DNA of 16,192 bases from Opitutia bacterium (GCA_947465345.1 CANHZL010000024.1:1-16192), one strand, 5' to 3'. Shown: positions 1 through 7,517, numbered from the stretch's first letter. Notes: a model not told the origin generated them from the sequence alone. Translations and numbers: made by a program.

Positions 1-810
1 ACCCTCGAGGATTTCGAGCGCGTCGGCCGACGCGTGCCGGTGCTCGCCGACCTCAAGCCGAGCGGCAAGTACAACATGGCCCACTTCGTCCGTATCGGCG
101 GCCTCCAGCCGCTGCTCAAGATGCTCCTCGATAAGGGCCTCCTGCACGGCCACTGCATGACCGTCACCGGCAAGACCGTCGCCGAGAACCTCGCCAACGT
201 CGGCAGCTACGCCGCCGACCAAGACGTCGTCCGACCCTTCTCTAATCCGATCAAGGCTGACAGCCACCTGCGCATCCTGCGTGGCAACCTCGCCCCCGAA
301 GGCTCCGTCGCCAAGATTTCCGGCAAGGAAGGTAATGCGTTTACCGGCAAGGCCATCGTCTACGAATCCGAAGAAGCCTCACTCCGCGGCATCCTCGACG
401 GCGAGGTCAAGGATGGCCACGTCATCGTCATCCGCAACGAAGGCCCCAAGGGCGGCCCCGGTATGCGCGAGATGCTCGGACCCACCAGCGCCGTCATGGG
501 CAAGGGCCTCGGTAAGACCGTCGCCCTCATCACCGACGGACGTTTCTCCGGCGGCTCCCACGGCTTCGTGGTCGGCCACATCACGCCCGAGGCCGCCGTC
601 GGCGGCGTACTCGCGGTCGTGAAGAACGGCGACACCATCACCATCGATTCGCAGAAGAACGAGATCAACCTGGACGTCCCGGCCGCGGAGATCGCGGACC
701 GCCTCAAGTCCTGGAAGGCTTCTCCCTGCAAGGAGAAGCGCGGCACCTTGGCCAAATACGCTAAGCTTGTATCCTCGGCTTCCGAAGGCGCCATCACCGA
801 CGGCGACTGA
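1..810 (+). CDS. ilvD: Dihydroxy-acid dehydratase, C-terminal part (5' end outside window)
   Basis: IlvD dehydrates 2,3-dihydroxy-3-methyl(butanoate/pentanoate) to the 2-keto acids that precede valine, leucine and isoleucine; it is a cytoplasmic Fe-S enzyme. The frame is open from base 1, so the gene enters from the left; 269 residues are visible, about half of the family's usual 560-620. The C-terminal family signature is clear: [26 protein letters not shown] text around visible residues 178-198, where the serine of RFSGG (codon 547-549) matches the catalytic serine of the IlvD/Edd family. [11 protein letters not shown] and the [19 protein letters not shown] region also fit. The cluster-binding cysteines of the N-terminal half are out of view. 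The gene ends at a strong terminator, so it is probably the last of its transcript. Edd (6-phosphogluconate dehydratase) is the only close alternative; the C-terminal text reads as IlvD. Confidence 0.95.
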   Translation, partial: TLEDFERVGRRVPVLADLKPSGKYNMAHFVRIGGLQPLLKMLLDKGLLHGHCMTVTGKTVAENLANVGSYAADQDVVRPFSNPIKADSHLRILRGNLAPEGSVAKISGKEGNAFTGKAIVYESEEASLRGILDGEVKDGHVIVIRNEGPKGGPGMREMLGPTSAVMGKGLGKTVALITDGRFSGGSHGFVVGHITPEAAVGGVLAVVKNGDTITIDSQKNEINLDVPAAEIADRLKSWKASPCKEKRGTLAKYAKLVSSASEGAITDGD

Positions 811-832
811 GGTCCTTAACTGAGCGGAATTG

Positions 833-865
833 AAAGGGCGGACGCTACGGCGGACCGCCCTTTTT
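833..865 (+). terminator. Rho-independent terminator of ilvD
   Basis: A 9-bp outer stem pairs 833-841 (AAAGGGCGG) with 855-863 (CCGCCCTTT) and runs into TTTTT at 861-865. Inside it, CGC (843-845) pairs with GCG (850-852) around a TACG loop, that is C(UACG)G in RNA, one of the exceptionally stable UNCG tetraloops. It begins 22 bases after the ilvD stop codon. No comparable T tract exists on the other strand, so it acts in the forward direction. Confidence 0.88.
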
Positions 866-866
866 G

Positions 867-896
867 TTGCCAAGTCGGCCCGCGGCGGGGAAAACT
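867..896 (+). promoter_or_regulatory. Possible weak promoter for pgi
   Basis: TTGCCA at 867-872 could be a -35 box and AAAACT at 891-896, 18 bases on, a weak -10 (it keeps only A2 and T6 among the most conserved positions). The predicted start of transcription would be about 903, practically at the GTG of pgi. The -35 sits directly on the end of the ilvD terminator. It is listed mainly because two other genes here show the same 38-39 base spacing to the start codon. On its own it is not convincing. Confidence 0.25.
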
Positions 897-904
897 GACC
901 TACC

Positions 905-2482
905 GTGGCCAACTCCTTCGACCTCTTCCGGAAGCAGCTCCAGAATTTCCCCGAACTCGGCATCGCGCTCGACTTCAGTCGCGCGCCCGCCCCCACGGGC
1001 TTCGCCGAGAAGATGGCGCCGGCCCTCGCCCAAGCCTTCGCCGACATGGCCGCACTCGAAAAAGGTGCCGTCGCCAATCCCGACGAGAAGCGCATGGTCG
1101 GGCACTACTGGCTCCGCGCACCCGAGCTCGCGCCCGATGCAAAGATTGCGGCGGAAGTGAAAGCGGCTATCGATGCCATCGCCGGCTTCGCAGCGCAAAT
1201 CCACGCCGGTCAGATTAAAGGCTCTGCCGGTAAGTTCACCGACCTCCTCTGCATCGGCATCGGCGGCTCGGCTCTTGGTCCGCAGTTTGTCGCCGACGCG
1301 CTCGGCGGCAAAGCGGACAAGCTTCGCGTCCATTTCATCGACAACACTGACCCGGACGGCATCGACCGTGTCTTTGACACGCTTGGCCCACGCCTCGGTA
1401 CGACGCTCGCGATCGTGACCTCGAAATCCGGCAGCACGCCGGAACCACGCAACGGCCAGCTCGAAGCCGCCCTCCGCTGGAAGCAGGCTGGACTTGCCTT
1501 CGCCGCCCACGCCGTCGCCGTCACCGGCGAAGGCAGTCAACTCGACAAGGTCGCCGTCACGGAGAAGTGGCTCGCCCGTTTCCCGATGTGGGATTGGGTC
1601 GGTGGCCGCACCAGCGAGATCGGACCAGTCGGCCTTCTGCCGGCCGCACTCCAAGGCATCGATATCCGCGGGCTCCTCGAAGGGGCACGGGCAATGGACG
1701 CGCTGACCCGCGTGCCCGACGCTGCGAAGAATCCGGCCGCGGCGCTCGCGCTGGCCTGGCATCACCTCACCGAAGGCCGTGGCAGTAAGGCGATGGTCGT
1801 ACTACCCTACAAAGACCGTCTCCTCCTATTCTCGCGCTACCTGCAGCAGCTTGTCATGGAGTCACTCGGCAAGGAGCTAGACCTCCAGGGGCGGAAGGTC
1901 CTCCAAGGCCTGACCGTCTATGGTAACAAAGGCTCGACCGACCAACACGCCTACGTGCAGCAGCTGCGCGATGGTGTGAATAACTTTTTCGCCGTATTCA
2001 TCGAGGTACTTAAAGATCGCGAAGGCTCGTCCTTGGATGTGGAGCCAGGAGTGACCTCGGGCGATTACCTCCAAGCCTTCCTCCTAGGCACCCGCGAGGC
2101 CCTCTCCGGTAGCGGCCGCGCCAATATCACGATTACCATCAACCAAGTGGACGCCCGTTCCGTGGGTATGCTGATCGCACTTTTCGAACGGGCTGTCGGC
2201 CTGTACGCCAACCTGCTCGGTATCAACGCCTACCATCAGCCCGGCGTCGAAGCCGGCAAGAAGGCCGCCTCGGAGACCCTCAAGGTACGCTCCACCGCCA
2301 TCGCAGCCTTGTCCAAAGCAAAGGGCAAATGGCTCTCCGTCTCACAGGTTTGCGAGGAAATTGCACTTGAGGGGAAGGAGGAACTGGTGTTTAAAGTACT
2401 CCTGCACGTTTCGTCCAACCCCGGCACGATATCGCGTCAGGAATCCCCTGACCCCGGCACGACTCTTTTTAGCCATTCCTAA
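905..2482 (+). CDS. pgi: Glucose-6-phosphate isomerase
   Basis: Pgi interconverts glucose 6-phosphate and fructose 6-phosphate in the cytoplasm, for glycolysis and gluconeogenesis. The 525-residue product shows the two SIS sugar-phosphate lobes: [12 protein letters not shown] (about 114-125) and [10 protein letters not shown] (171-180) bind the phosphate, and [11 protein letters not shown] (230-240) matches PGI signature 1. Likely catalytic residues are E319 in VMESLGKE, H348 in [11 protein letters not shown] and K452 in [11 protein letters not shown], the last matching signature 2. The start is a GTG at 905, chosen because the reading begins naturally there and no upstream in-frame start fits; no Shine-Dalgarno precedes it. 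The last 20 or so residues (from NPGT, residue 505) look unlike the family and contain a 12-base direct repeat. The next gene begins 18 bases after the stop codon, so co-transcription is likely. Confidence 0.95.
   Translation: MANSFDLFRKQLQNFPELGIALDFSRAPAPTGFAEKMAPALAQAFADMAALEKGAVANPDEKRMVGHYWLRAPELAPDAKIAAEVKAAIDAIAGFAAQIHAGQIKGSAGKFTDLLCIGIGGSALGPQFVADALGGKADKLRVHFIDNTDPDGIDRVFDTLGPRLGTTLAIVTSKSGSTPEPRNGQLEAALRWKQAGLAFAAHAVAVTGEGSQLDKVAVTEKWLARFPMWDWVGGRTSEIGPVGLLPAALQGIDIRGLLEGARAMDALTRVPDAAKNPAAALALAWHHLTEGRGSKAMVVLPYKDRLLLFSRYLQQLVMESLGKELDLQGRKVLQGLTVYGNKGSTDQHAYVQQLRDGVNNFFAVFIEVLKDREGSSLDVEPGVTSGDYLQAFLLGTREALSGSGRANITITINQVDARSVGMLIALFERAVGLYANLLGINAYHQPGVEAGKKAASETLKVRSTAIAALSKAKGKWLSVSQVCEEIALEGKEELVFKVLLHVSSNPGTISRQESPDPGTTLFSHS
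2418..2462 (+). repeat. 12-bp direct repeat in the 3' end of pgi
   Basis: ACCCCGGCACGA occurs at 2418-2429 and again at 2451-2462. The copies start 33 bases apart, so both are read in the same frame, as NPGT and DPGT. Between them a small hairpin pairs GTCAGG (2436-2441) with CCTGAC (2447-2452). The repeat lies in the atypical C-terminal tail of Pgi and could be the trace of a short duplication, although the sequences after the two copies do not match. Confidence 0.5.
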
Positions 2483-2500
2483 CCCCACTTCCCCTACCCC

Positions 2501-3451
2501 ATGAACAAGAAGCTTAACGCCTTCCTTCGCATCCTGACCATCGCCGTCGCTATCGCTGCGGTGGTGTTTGCTATCCTGCTGAAAGGAAAAATGGAGGCCG
2601 CCGTCACTGCGACTAACTTCGCCGTGATCGATAAGGAAATCAACGCCACGAAAGAGTATGACCTGCGCATGAAGGAGCTCCCGGTGAAGGTGACCGCCCT
2701 CCTCGACGCCAAGCGCAAGTCCGTCCTCGAACTCGAAGCCTCCAAGAAGGACCTGCAGGCCGATGTCGCCGACAAGAAGATGAAGATCGAAGGCCTCACC
2801 GCCGCGAACACCACGCTCGAAGGCGAACGCGCTGAACTTACCCGCAAGCGCGACGAACTCGCCGCCCAACTGACCGACGCCAACAGCAAGAAGGACGGCG
2901 CCGTCGCCGAACTCGCCACCGCCAAGGAAGAACTCGTCAAGGCCACCGAAAAGGTCGCCGCCATGTTCACCAAGGAACAGGTCGCCGAAAGCGAAACCAA
3001 GGCCACCAAAGCCGAGGAAAAGTCCGAGTTGATCCGCGCCAAGTATGCGGCTCTTTTCGGCAAAGTCTCGCTGGCCATGGATAACAATCCCGCCCCGTTT
3101 GGCTTCCCTCGCGACCCCCTCGGTGAAGCAGCCAAGCCTGGCGATGCTCCCGCCGCCAATGTCGTAGCCGCCGTCGAAGCCGCCACGGACACCATCCTCA
3201 CCAACATCGTCGCGCTCGACGCGAAATCTGGTATCGTCGCCTTCTCCGTGGGCGAAGCCAATGGCATCAAGGAAAAGGCCATCTTCGACGTGAAAATCGC
3301 CGGCAAGAAGGTCGGCAAGGTCCAGATTTCTTCTGTGAAGGGTGCCCTTTCCTACGGACTGATCCAGCCTGACAAGGAACTGGATCTCGCCGCCATCTCC
3401 AAGGCTGGCGCGGTGTCTCTCTCGCCGTCCACCAAGCTCGCTATCAACTGA
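2501..3451 (+). CDS. Membrane-anchored coiled-coil protein of unknown function
   Basis: I do not recognise this 316-residue protein by name. It opens with a short basic stretch (MNKKLNAFLR) and a hydrophobic segment at about 9-27 (ILTIAVAIAAVVFAILL) that is best read as an uncleaved membrane anchor, with the rest probably periplasmic. Residues about 42-185 are rich in Glu, Lys, Ala and Leu with heptad-like spacing and look like a long coiled coil. After a Pro/Gly linker (195-220), residues 225-300 read as a small beta-rich domain, where phrases such as GIVAFSVGEANGIKEKAIFDV and KVGKVQISSV recall the beta-barrel domains of envelope proteins such as FlgT or MreC; that likeness is an impression only. 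No cysteine is present. The stop codon overlaps the start of the next lipoprotein gene as TGATG, so the two proteins are probably made together and may act together at the envelope. Confidence 0.82.
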   Translation: MNKKLNAFLRILTIAVAIAAVVFAILLKGKMEAAVTATNFAVIDKEINATKEYDLRMKELPVKVTALLDAKRKSVLELEASKKDLQADVADKKMKIEGLTAANTTLEGERAELTRKRDELAAQLTDANSKKDGAVAELATAKEELVKATEKVAAMFTKEQVAESETKATKAEEKSELIRAKYAALFGKVSLAMDNNPAPFGFPRDPLGEAAKPGDAPAANVVAAVEAATDTILTNIVALDAKSGIVAFSVGEANGIKEKAIFDVKIAGKKVGKVQISSVKGALSYGLIQPDKELDLAAISKAGAVSLSPSTKLAIN

Positions 3452-3621
3452 TGTCCCGCCGTTCGCTCTTTGCTCTCACGCTGCTCGCCTGCCTCTTCGG
3501 CCTGGCTGGCTGCGAGACCGTGGAAAAGCCGGCTGACTCGATGTTGCCCCAGTCCCAGCCCGCTGGCTGGCAGGGCGGACTCCCGGGCGTCTCGACGCCG
3601 GGTTCCGGCTACCGCCGCTGA
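3451..3621 (+). CDS. Small lipoprotein (56 residues)
   Basis: This short gene fits exactly between its neighbours: its ATG overlaps the preceding stop codon (TGATG at 3449-3453) and its own stop codon overlaps the rsmI start in the same way. The product begins MSRRSLFALTLLACLFG and has the lipobox LAGC at residues 18-21, so signal peptidase II should cleave before C21 and leave a lipidated peptide of about 36 residues. The residue after the Cys is Glu, not Asp, so an inner-membrane retention signal is not evident and outer-membrane delivery is possible. The mature part is rich in Pro, Gly, Ser and Gln with no recognisable domain, ending GSGYRR. Tight coupling to the coiled-coil anchor protein upstream suggests a shared envelope role. 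It is too short for a homology-based name. Support is the lipobox plus the perfect overlaps on both sides. Confidence 0.78.
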   Translation: MSRRSLFALTLLACLFGLAGCETVEKPADSMLPQSQPAGWQGGLPGVSTPGSGYRR

Positions 3622-4349
3622 TGTCGGCCCCTGACGCAGGTGCCTCTGGCCGTCCGCAAGGACTGGCCGGAAGGCTCTGGGTCGTGGCCACCCCGCTGGG
3701 CAACCTCGGCGACATCACTGCGCGCGCGCGCGAAGCTATCGCGGAGTGTGATCTGGTCGCCTGCGAAGACACGCGCGTCACCGGCGGCCTACTCCGCCAC
3801 CTCGCGATCTCCAAGCCGATGCTCGCCTACCACGAGCACAACGAGAAGGACGCCGCCGTACTCATCGCCGACAAAGTGGCCGGCGGAGCCAAGATCGCCC
3901 TGATTACCGACGCCGGCACCCCCGGCATCAGCGATCCGGGCTTCCGCGTCACGCGCGAATGCCGGCGACGCGGGCTCATCGTCACGCCCTTACCGGGCCC
4001 CTGCGCCATCGTCGCCCTGCTCTCCGCCTCCGGGCTCCCGACTAATGCCTTCCGCTTCGTGGGTTTCCTTCCCCCGAAATCAGCCGCTCGGCGCCGTTTC
4101 CTAGAAGGCCTCAAAGAGGCCGATGAAACCCTCGTCTTGCACGAGTCCTGCCATCGCATCAGCGATTTTTTGGACGAGATGCTCGAGATCCTCGGCCCCG
4201 AAAGAGTCGTCTGCGTCGGTCGCGAGCTCACCAAGCTGCACGAGACGATTCGCACGGCGCCCTTGGCCGAACTGGTCCCAGCATTGAAGGCTGGCTCACT
4301 CAAGGGCGAGTTCACCGTGGCGATTGCGCCGGCCGGCTTCGTCCTCTGA
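3621..4349 (+). CDS. rsmI: 16S rRNA (cytidine1402-2'-O)-methyltransferase, short form
   Basis: RsmI methylates the 2'-OH of C1402 in the 16S rRNA decoding centre, using S-adenosylmethionine. The tetrapyrrole-methylase fold is seen in TPLGNLGDIT (residues 24-33), ACEDTR (48-52), the loop ITDAGTPGISDPG (95-107), LPGPCAIVALLSASGLP (124-140), FVGFLPPK (146-153), RELTKLHE (201-208) and KGEFTVAIAP (228-237). At 242 residues it is shorter than the roughly 280 of the E. coli protein: it ends just after the methylase core and lacks the usual C-terminal helical extension. The ATG overlaps the stop codon of the small lipoprotein gene (TGATG), which fixes the start; the first 17 residues before GRLWVVAT are a variable leader. 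It ends an overlapping three-gene run. Confidence 0.94.
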   Translation: MSAPDAGASGRPQGLAGRLWVVATPLGNLGDITARAREAIAECDLVACEDTRVTGGLLRHLAISKPMLAYHEHNEKDAAVLIADKVAGGAKIALITDAGTPGISDPGFRVTRECRRRGLIVTPLPGPCAIVALLSASGLPTNAFRFVGFLPPKSAARRRFLEGLKEADETLVLHESCHRISDFLDEMLEILGPERVVCVGRELTKLHETIRTAPLAELVPALKAGSLKGEFTVAIAPAGFVL

Positions 4350-4365
4350 GGCCTTTTATCGCGGG

Positions 4366-4395
4366 TTGACCAAACCGCCCCCTCGCCCGCATCCT
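4366..4395 (+). promoter_or_regulatory. Possible promoter upstream of the 4404 gene
   Basis: TTGACC at 4366-4371 matches the -35 consensus in five of six positions. CATCCT at 4390-4395, 18 bases on, is a poor -10 that keeps A2 and T6. Transcription would start near 4402, about two bases before the ATG at 4404, so the transcript would be almost leaderless. It would drive the hypothetical gene-lpxA-pdxA-binding protein operon. Confidence 0.33.
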
Positions 4396-4403
4396 AGCGG
4401 CCA

Positions 4404-5015
4404 ATGGCGGGTTTCGACGACAGTCTGGTCCGCGAGTATTTCGAGATGAACGGTTTCTTCGTGCGACAATCGCGCAAGTACGCCGTCCAATCCCGCAGGA
4501 AACGCGCCGACGAAGAAGGCGACCTGCTGGTCATCAATCCATCGCCGCGCCGCGGCGGCGAGACCCCATTCCAACTCTTCAGTTCAGACCTCCCAGGACT
4601 GACCACCGCCGTCGTCGCAGTGAAAGCCTGGCACACGACCAAGGCCATCACGCCGACGATGATCAAGAAAGGCGACCTTCTGGAGTTCGTCCGCAAAGAA
4701 GCCGTCGAAGCCGCCAAGGAGGCCTTCGCCGAACTTCAGCCAGTCGAGGGGCAACCTCTTGCGAAGATCCTGGTGCTACCAGGCATCCCGACAACCGAAC
4801 CACAGCGCTCCGAAAGCATCACTTTACTGCGCGAAAGCGGGGTCGACCATGTGCTCACCTTCCGGACGATTCTCGAGAACCTCGTCCAAGCGGTCGAATC
4901 GAACCAGAGCTACGCGAAATCCGACACGTTGCAGTTGCTCCGCCTGCTCCGCGTCTACGATATGGTGAAAGCCGCTCAGCTCGAGCTCTTCGGCGGCGCC
5001 AACTCTCCGAAGTGA
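4404..5015 (+). CDS. Hypothetical protein upstream of lpxA, possibly with a degenerate nuclease-like fold
   Basis: I do not recognise this 203-residue soluble protein. There is no signal peptide or membrane segment. The N-terminal third has a helix (FDDSLVREYFEMNGFFV, 4-20), then EEGDLLVINP (37-46) and, after a gap, TTAVVAVKAWHT (67-78). This order of helix, Asp-bearing strand and a V-x-V-K-x-W strand recalls PD-(D/E)XK nuclease-fold domains with D40 and K74. However, the acidic residue expected two before the Lys is A72, so catalysis as a classic nuclease is doubtful; this is inference only. KILVLPGIP (121-129) and VDHVLTFRTILENLV (147-161) add a further strand-helix pair, and the C-terminus (173-196) is helical. 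The GTG of lpxA overlaps its stop codon (GTGA), so translation of the two is probably coupled. Confidence 0.8.
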   Translation: MAGFDDSLVREYFEMNGFFVRQSRKYAVQSRRKRADEEGDLLVINPSPRRGGETPFQLFSSDLPGLTTAVVAVKAWHTTKAITPTMIKKGDLLEFVRKEAVEAAKEAFAELQPVEGQPLAKILVLPGIPTTEPQRSESITLLRESGVDHVLTFRTILENLVQAVESNQSYAKSDTLQLLRLLRVYDMVKAAQLELFGGANSPK

Positions 5016-5791
5016 TTCATCCTTCCGCCCAAGTCCATCCTTCCGCCCGACTCGCCCCCGACGTCGAGGTAGGACCTTTCGCGATCATCGAAGCCGGCGC
5101 GATGCTCGGGCCAGGCTGCCGCGTCGCGGCCCATGCCATCGTCAAGGCCCGCGCCCAACTCGGAGTTGGTGTCCAAGTCGACCACTTCGCAGTCGTCGGC
5201 GGCAATCCGCAGGACCTTTCCTTCGACGTAAACACTGCTTCCGGAACGCTCATCGGCGACCGAACGGTCATCCGTGAGCACGTGACGATTCATCGAGCAA
5301 CCAAAGCCGGAGAAAACACCCTCATCGGCGCCGAGTGTCTCCTGATGGCGGGAAGCCACATCGCCCATGACTGCGTAGTCGGAGCGAACGTCATCCTCGC
5401 CAATGGCTGCATGCTCGGAGGACACGTCCATGTCGGCGATAAGGCCTTCGTCAGCGGCGGAGTAGCCGTGCACCAATTCTGCCGGATCGGCGGCGGCGCC
5501 CTCGTCTCCGGCAACGCCGTCATTACCGAGGATGTCCCCCCGAATGCACTGGCCCACGGACGCAACCTGATCGCTGGCCTAAACCTGATCGGCCTTCGCC
5601 GCCGTGCCGTACCGGCGCCCGCCGTCGCCGAGATCAAGCGCGCCTACCACGCGGTCTACGCGACGCAGGGCGCCTGTGCGACGCTGGCCCAGAAGGCCCT
5701 CGATGACGGTGACTATCAGACCGAAGAGGCACGCGACTTCCTCGGCTTCTTCCTCGGCGGCAAACGCGGCCGCTTCGTCTCTCCCGAATGA
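5012..5791 (+). CDS. lpxA: UDP-N-acetylglucosamine acyltransferase
   Basis: LpxA transfers a 3-hydroxyacyl chain from acyl carrier protein to UDP-GlcNAc, the first step of lipid A synthesis. The 259 residues are close to the 262 of E. coli. Residues 1-175 show left-handed beta-helix hexapeptide repeats (for example IHPSAQVHPSARLAPDVEVG). Family-specific text follows: GGNPQDLSF (63-71), IREHVTIHRATK (87-98), the catalytic base H119 in SHIAHDCVVG, with H116, H138 and H154 matching the other conserved histidines, and VHQFCRIG (153-160). LIGLRRR (192-198) opens the C-terminal helical part. The start is a GTG overlapping the previous stop codon. The stop codon overlaps the pdxA start as ATGA. It is not beside lpxD, fabZ or lpxB as in enterobacteria. 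The gene implies that the organism makes lipid A. Confidence 0.95.
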   Translation: MIHPSAQVHPSARLAPDVEVGPFAIIEAGAMLGPGCRVAAHAIVKARAQLGVGVQVDHFAVVGGNPQDLSFDVNTASGTLIGDRTVIREHVTIHRATKAGENTLIGAECLLMAGSHIAHDCVVGANVILANGCMLGGHVHVGDKAFVSGGVAVHQFCRIGGGALVSGNAVITEDVPPNALAHGRNLIAGLNLIGLRRRAVPAPAVAEIKRAYHAVYATQGACATLAQKALDDGDYQTEEARDFLGFFLGGKRGRFVSPE

Positions 5792-6690
5792 GCCGCCTGC
5801 CCATCGCCGTCACCTGTGGGGATCCGGCCGGCGTCGGCCCCGAACTCCTTGCCAGTTGGCTAAAGGACAATCCGACGCAAGTTGCCTCGGTCGTGCCCAT
5901 CGGCCCGGCTGATTGGATTGAGAAGCTCGGTCAGGGTATCGCCGTCGGTCCGAAAGATTTCGTCACTCATCCGGGTAAGCCCGATGAAGCCGGCCAGCGG
6001 ATTGCGATCGAAGCAATGGAGATAGCCGCACGAGGCACCACTGGCGGGCGTTTCTCTGCGGTCGTAACCGGGCCGGTGAACAAGAAAGGCCTCGCCAGCG
6101 TCGGCTACGTCTTCCCCGGTCAGACAGAATTCTTTGCCTCGCGTTGGAGCGGTGAGCCCGTGATGGCCTTCGCCGGCGGCAAGATGACCGTCGGACTCGT
6201 CACCTGGCATATCCCTCTCGCCGAGGTGCCCCGCGCCATGGGCGCAGCGGATATTCGTCGCACCGTCCTCGCGCTCATCTCGCTGCGCAAGAAGCTCGGC
6301 GACCTCCGACCACGCATCGCGGTGTGCGGTCTTAACCCACATGCCGGCGAAGCCGGCTTGCTAGGCAAAGAGGATGATGCGGTCATCAGGCCCGCCGTCG
6401 AAGCCCTGCGCGCCGAAGGCCATGACGTCAGCGGTCCGCTGCCAGGCGATACCGTCTTTCATCGCCATCTGCAGGGTGACTTCGACGCCGTCGCGGCGAT
6501 CTATCACGACCAAGGCCTCGCGCCGCTGAAGGCCGTCGACTTCTCGACCTCGGCCAACCTGAGCCTCGGACTCAAGCACGTGCGCACGAGCCCGGACCAT
6601 GGCACGGCCTACGAGATCGCCGGCCAGGGCAAGGCAGACCGCGGCAGTTTTGATTCGGCGATACGACTCGCGCACCTGCTTTCAGCCTGA
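5788..6690 (+). CDS. pdxA: 4-hydroxythreonine-4-phosphate dehydrogenase
   Basis: PdxA oxidises 4-phosphohydroxy-L-threonine with NAD(P)+ to the unstable product that PdxJ condenses into pyridoxine 5'-phosphate, in the DXP-dependent vitamin B6 pathway. The 300-residue protein has VTCGDPAGVGPEL (8-20), VVTGPVNKKGL (92-102), FPGQTEFFA (109-117) and GLNPHAGEAG (181-190). The three divalent-metal histidines appear to be H141 (TWHIPL), H185 (NPHAGE) and H240 (IYHDQGLAPLK). SPDHGTAYEIAGQGKAD (268-284) is the usual C-terminal signature. It is about 30 residues shorter than the E. coli enzyme, with compact loops and no missing core motif. Overlaps with lpxA (ATGA) and with the next gene (TGATG) make translational coupling likely. 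Confidence 0.95.
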   Translation: MSRLPIAVTCGDPAGVGPELLASWLKDNPTQVASVVPIGPADWIEKLGQGIAVGPKDFVTHPGKPDEAGQRIAIEAMEIAARGTTGGRFSAVVTGPVNKKGLASVGYVFPGQTEFFASRWSGEPVMAFAGGKMTVGLVTWHIPLAEVPRAMGAADIRRTVLALISLRKKLGDLRPRIAVCGLNPHAGEAGLLGKEDDAVIRPAVEALRAEGHDVSGPLPGDTVFHRHLQGDFDAVAAIYHDQGLAPLKAVDFSTSANLSLGLKHVRTSPDHGTAYEIAGQGKADRGSFDSAIRLAHLLSA

Positions 6691-7481
6691 TGCGTGCACT
6701 GTTCCTCTGGCTCGCAACCTGCCTGACGCTGAACGCCGGCGAACATCGAATCGCCAGTTACAGTCCGGGTGCGACCCAGACCCTGCTCGATCTCGGCTGC
6801 GCCGAGGAGATCGTCATGGCCACGCGCTGGTGTCCGCTGCCTAAGAATCACCCCGCCGCACGCGACGCCGACATCTTCCTGCCTGACCTCGAACGGCTGC
6901 TCCGAACCAAGCCCGATCTAGTGATCATCCCACGGATGGCCAATCCTCTCTGGGCGGAGAAGTGCGCGAAAGCCGGCCTCCAAACCCTCGTGCTAAATCC
7001 GGAATCGGGCACCGCCGTCGGCAAAGACATCCTTCTTCTTGGGGCTGCCACCGGCCGTATCGACCAAGCAAAGCGACTCGCCGGCGAACTATCGATGCGT
7101 CCGGCCAAAACAGTCCGCACCATCATCGTCATCTGGGATGGCGTCATTGCCGGGCCAGACAGCTATCTTGCCGACCCCTTGGCGGCCGCAGGATTTAAAT
7201 CCGCGCTGACACGAGGCTCGTGGATCAAGTTCGACTGGGAAATCATCGCCACGACGAAGCCCGATGCCGTGCTCTGGATTCAGGACTCCCGGACGGATGG
7301 CACCGTTACGCCAGGGCCAGAGAAAGCCGCCGAAATGGGACGGATTCCAGGAGTCAGAGACCTAGTTTGCCTTAAAAATAAACGTATCTATCAGACAAAT
7401 AGCGGTAGTAACTGGTTGCCTGGCAGTGGTTTAACAAAAATACAGGGCGACCTTACTCATATTCGGACTGAGCTAGAGTAG
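6690..7481 (+). CDS. BtuF-like periplasmic substrate-binding protein (cobalamin or metal-chelate class)
   Basis: The 263-residue product begins with a short signal peptide (MRALFLWLATCLTLNAG, cleavage near 16-17) and then reads as a type III, helical-backbone periplasmic binding protein: HRIASYSPGATQTLLDLG (19-36), TRWCPLPKN (45-53), FLPDLERLLRTKPDLVI (63-79) and a C-terminal lobe with PGVRDLVCLKNKRIY. Such proteins deliver vitamin B12, haem or ferric siderophores to an ABC importer. The substrate cannot be told from the sequence; the closest feel is BtuF and its stand-alone relatives. No permease or ATPase lies nearby. The start overlaps the pdxA stop codon (TGATG). Oddly, the last part of the gene (7371-7480) is only about 40% GC by hand count, with many AAA, ATA and TTA-type triplets, unlike the rest. 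Confidence 0.8.
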   Translation: MRALFLWLATCLTLNAGEHRIASYSPGATQTLLDLGCAEEIVMATRWCPLPKNHPAARDADIFLPDLERLLRTKPDLVIIPRMANPLWAEKCAKAGLQTLVLNPESGTAVGKDILLLGAATGRIDQAKRLAGELSMRPAKTVRTIIVIWDGVIAGPDSYLADPLAAAGFKSALTRGSWIKFDWEIIATTKPDAVLWIQDSRTDGTVTPGPEKAAEMGRIPGVRDLVCLKNKRIYQTNSGSNWLPGSGLTKIQGDLTHIRTELE

Positions 7482-7517
7482 TGGGGTAACTCACTCCCCG
7501 AAATGGCCTTCGACCGG

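Noticed and set aside
845..1765. A 306-codon minus-strand frame opposite pgi
   Set aside because: It is a shadow of pgi, with Arg/Gly/Glu-rich text and no motif, and it would begin and end inside a conserved gene and the ilvD terminator.
2436..2470. GTCAGG/CCTGAC hairpin and TTTTT at the end of pgi as a terminator
   Set aside because: The T tract begins 13 bases after the stem, too far for an intrinsic terminator, and both elements lie inside the coding region.
4331..4358. GGCC/GGCC pairing before CCTTTTATC at the end of rsmI as a terminator
   Set aside because: The stem is about 4 bp with a large loop and only four T's. It is too weak to support.
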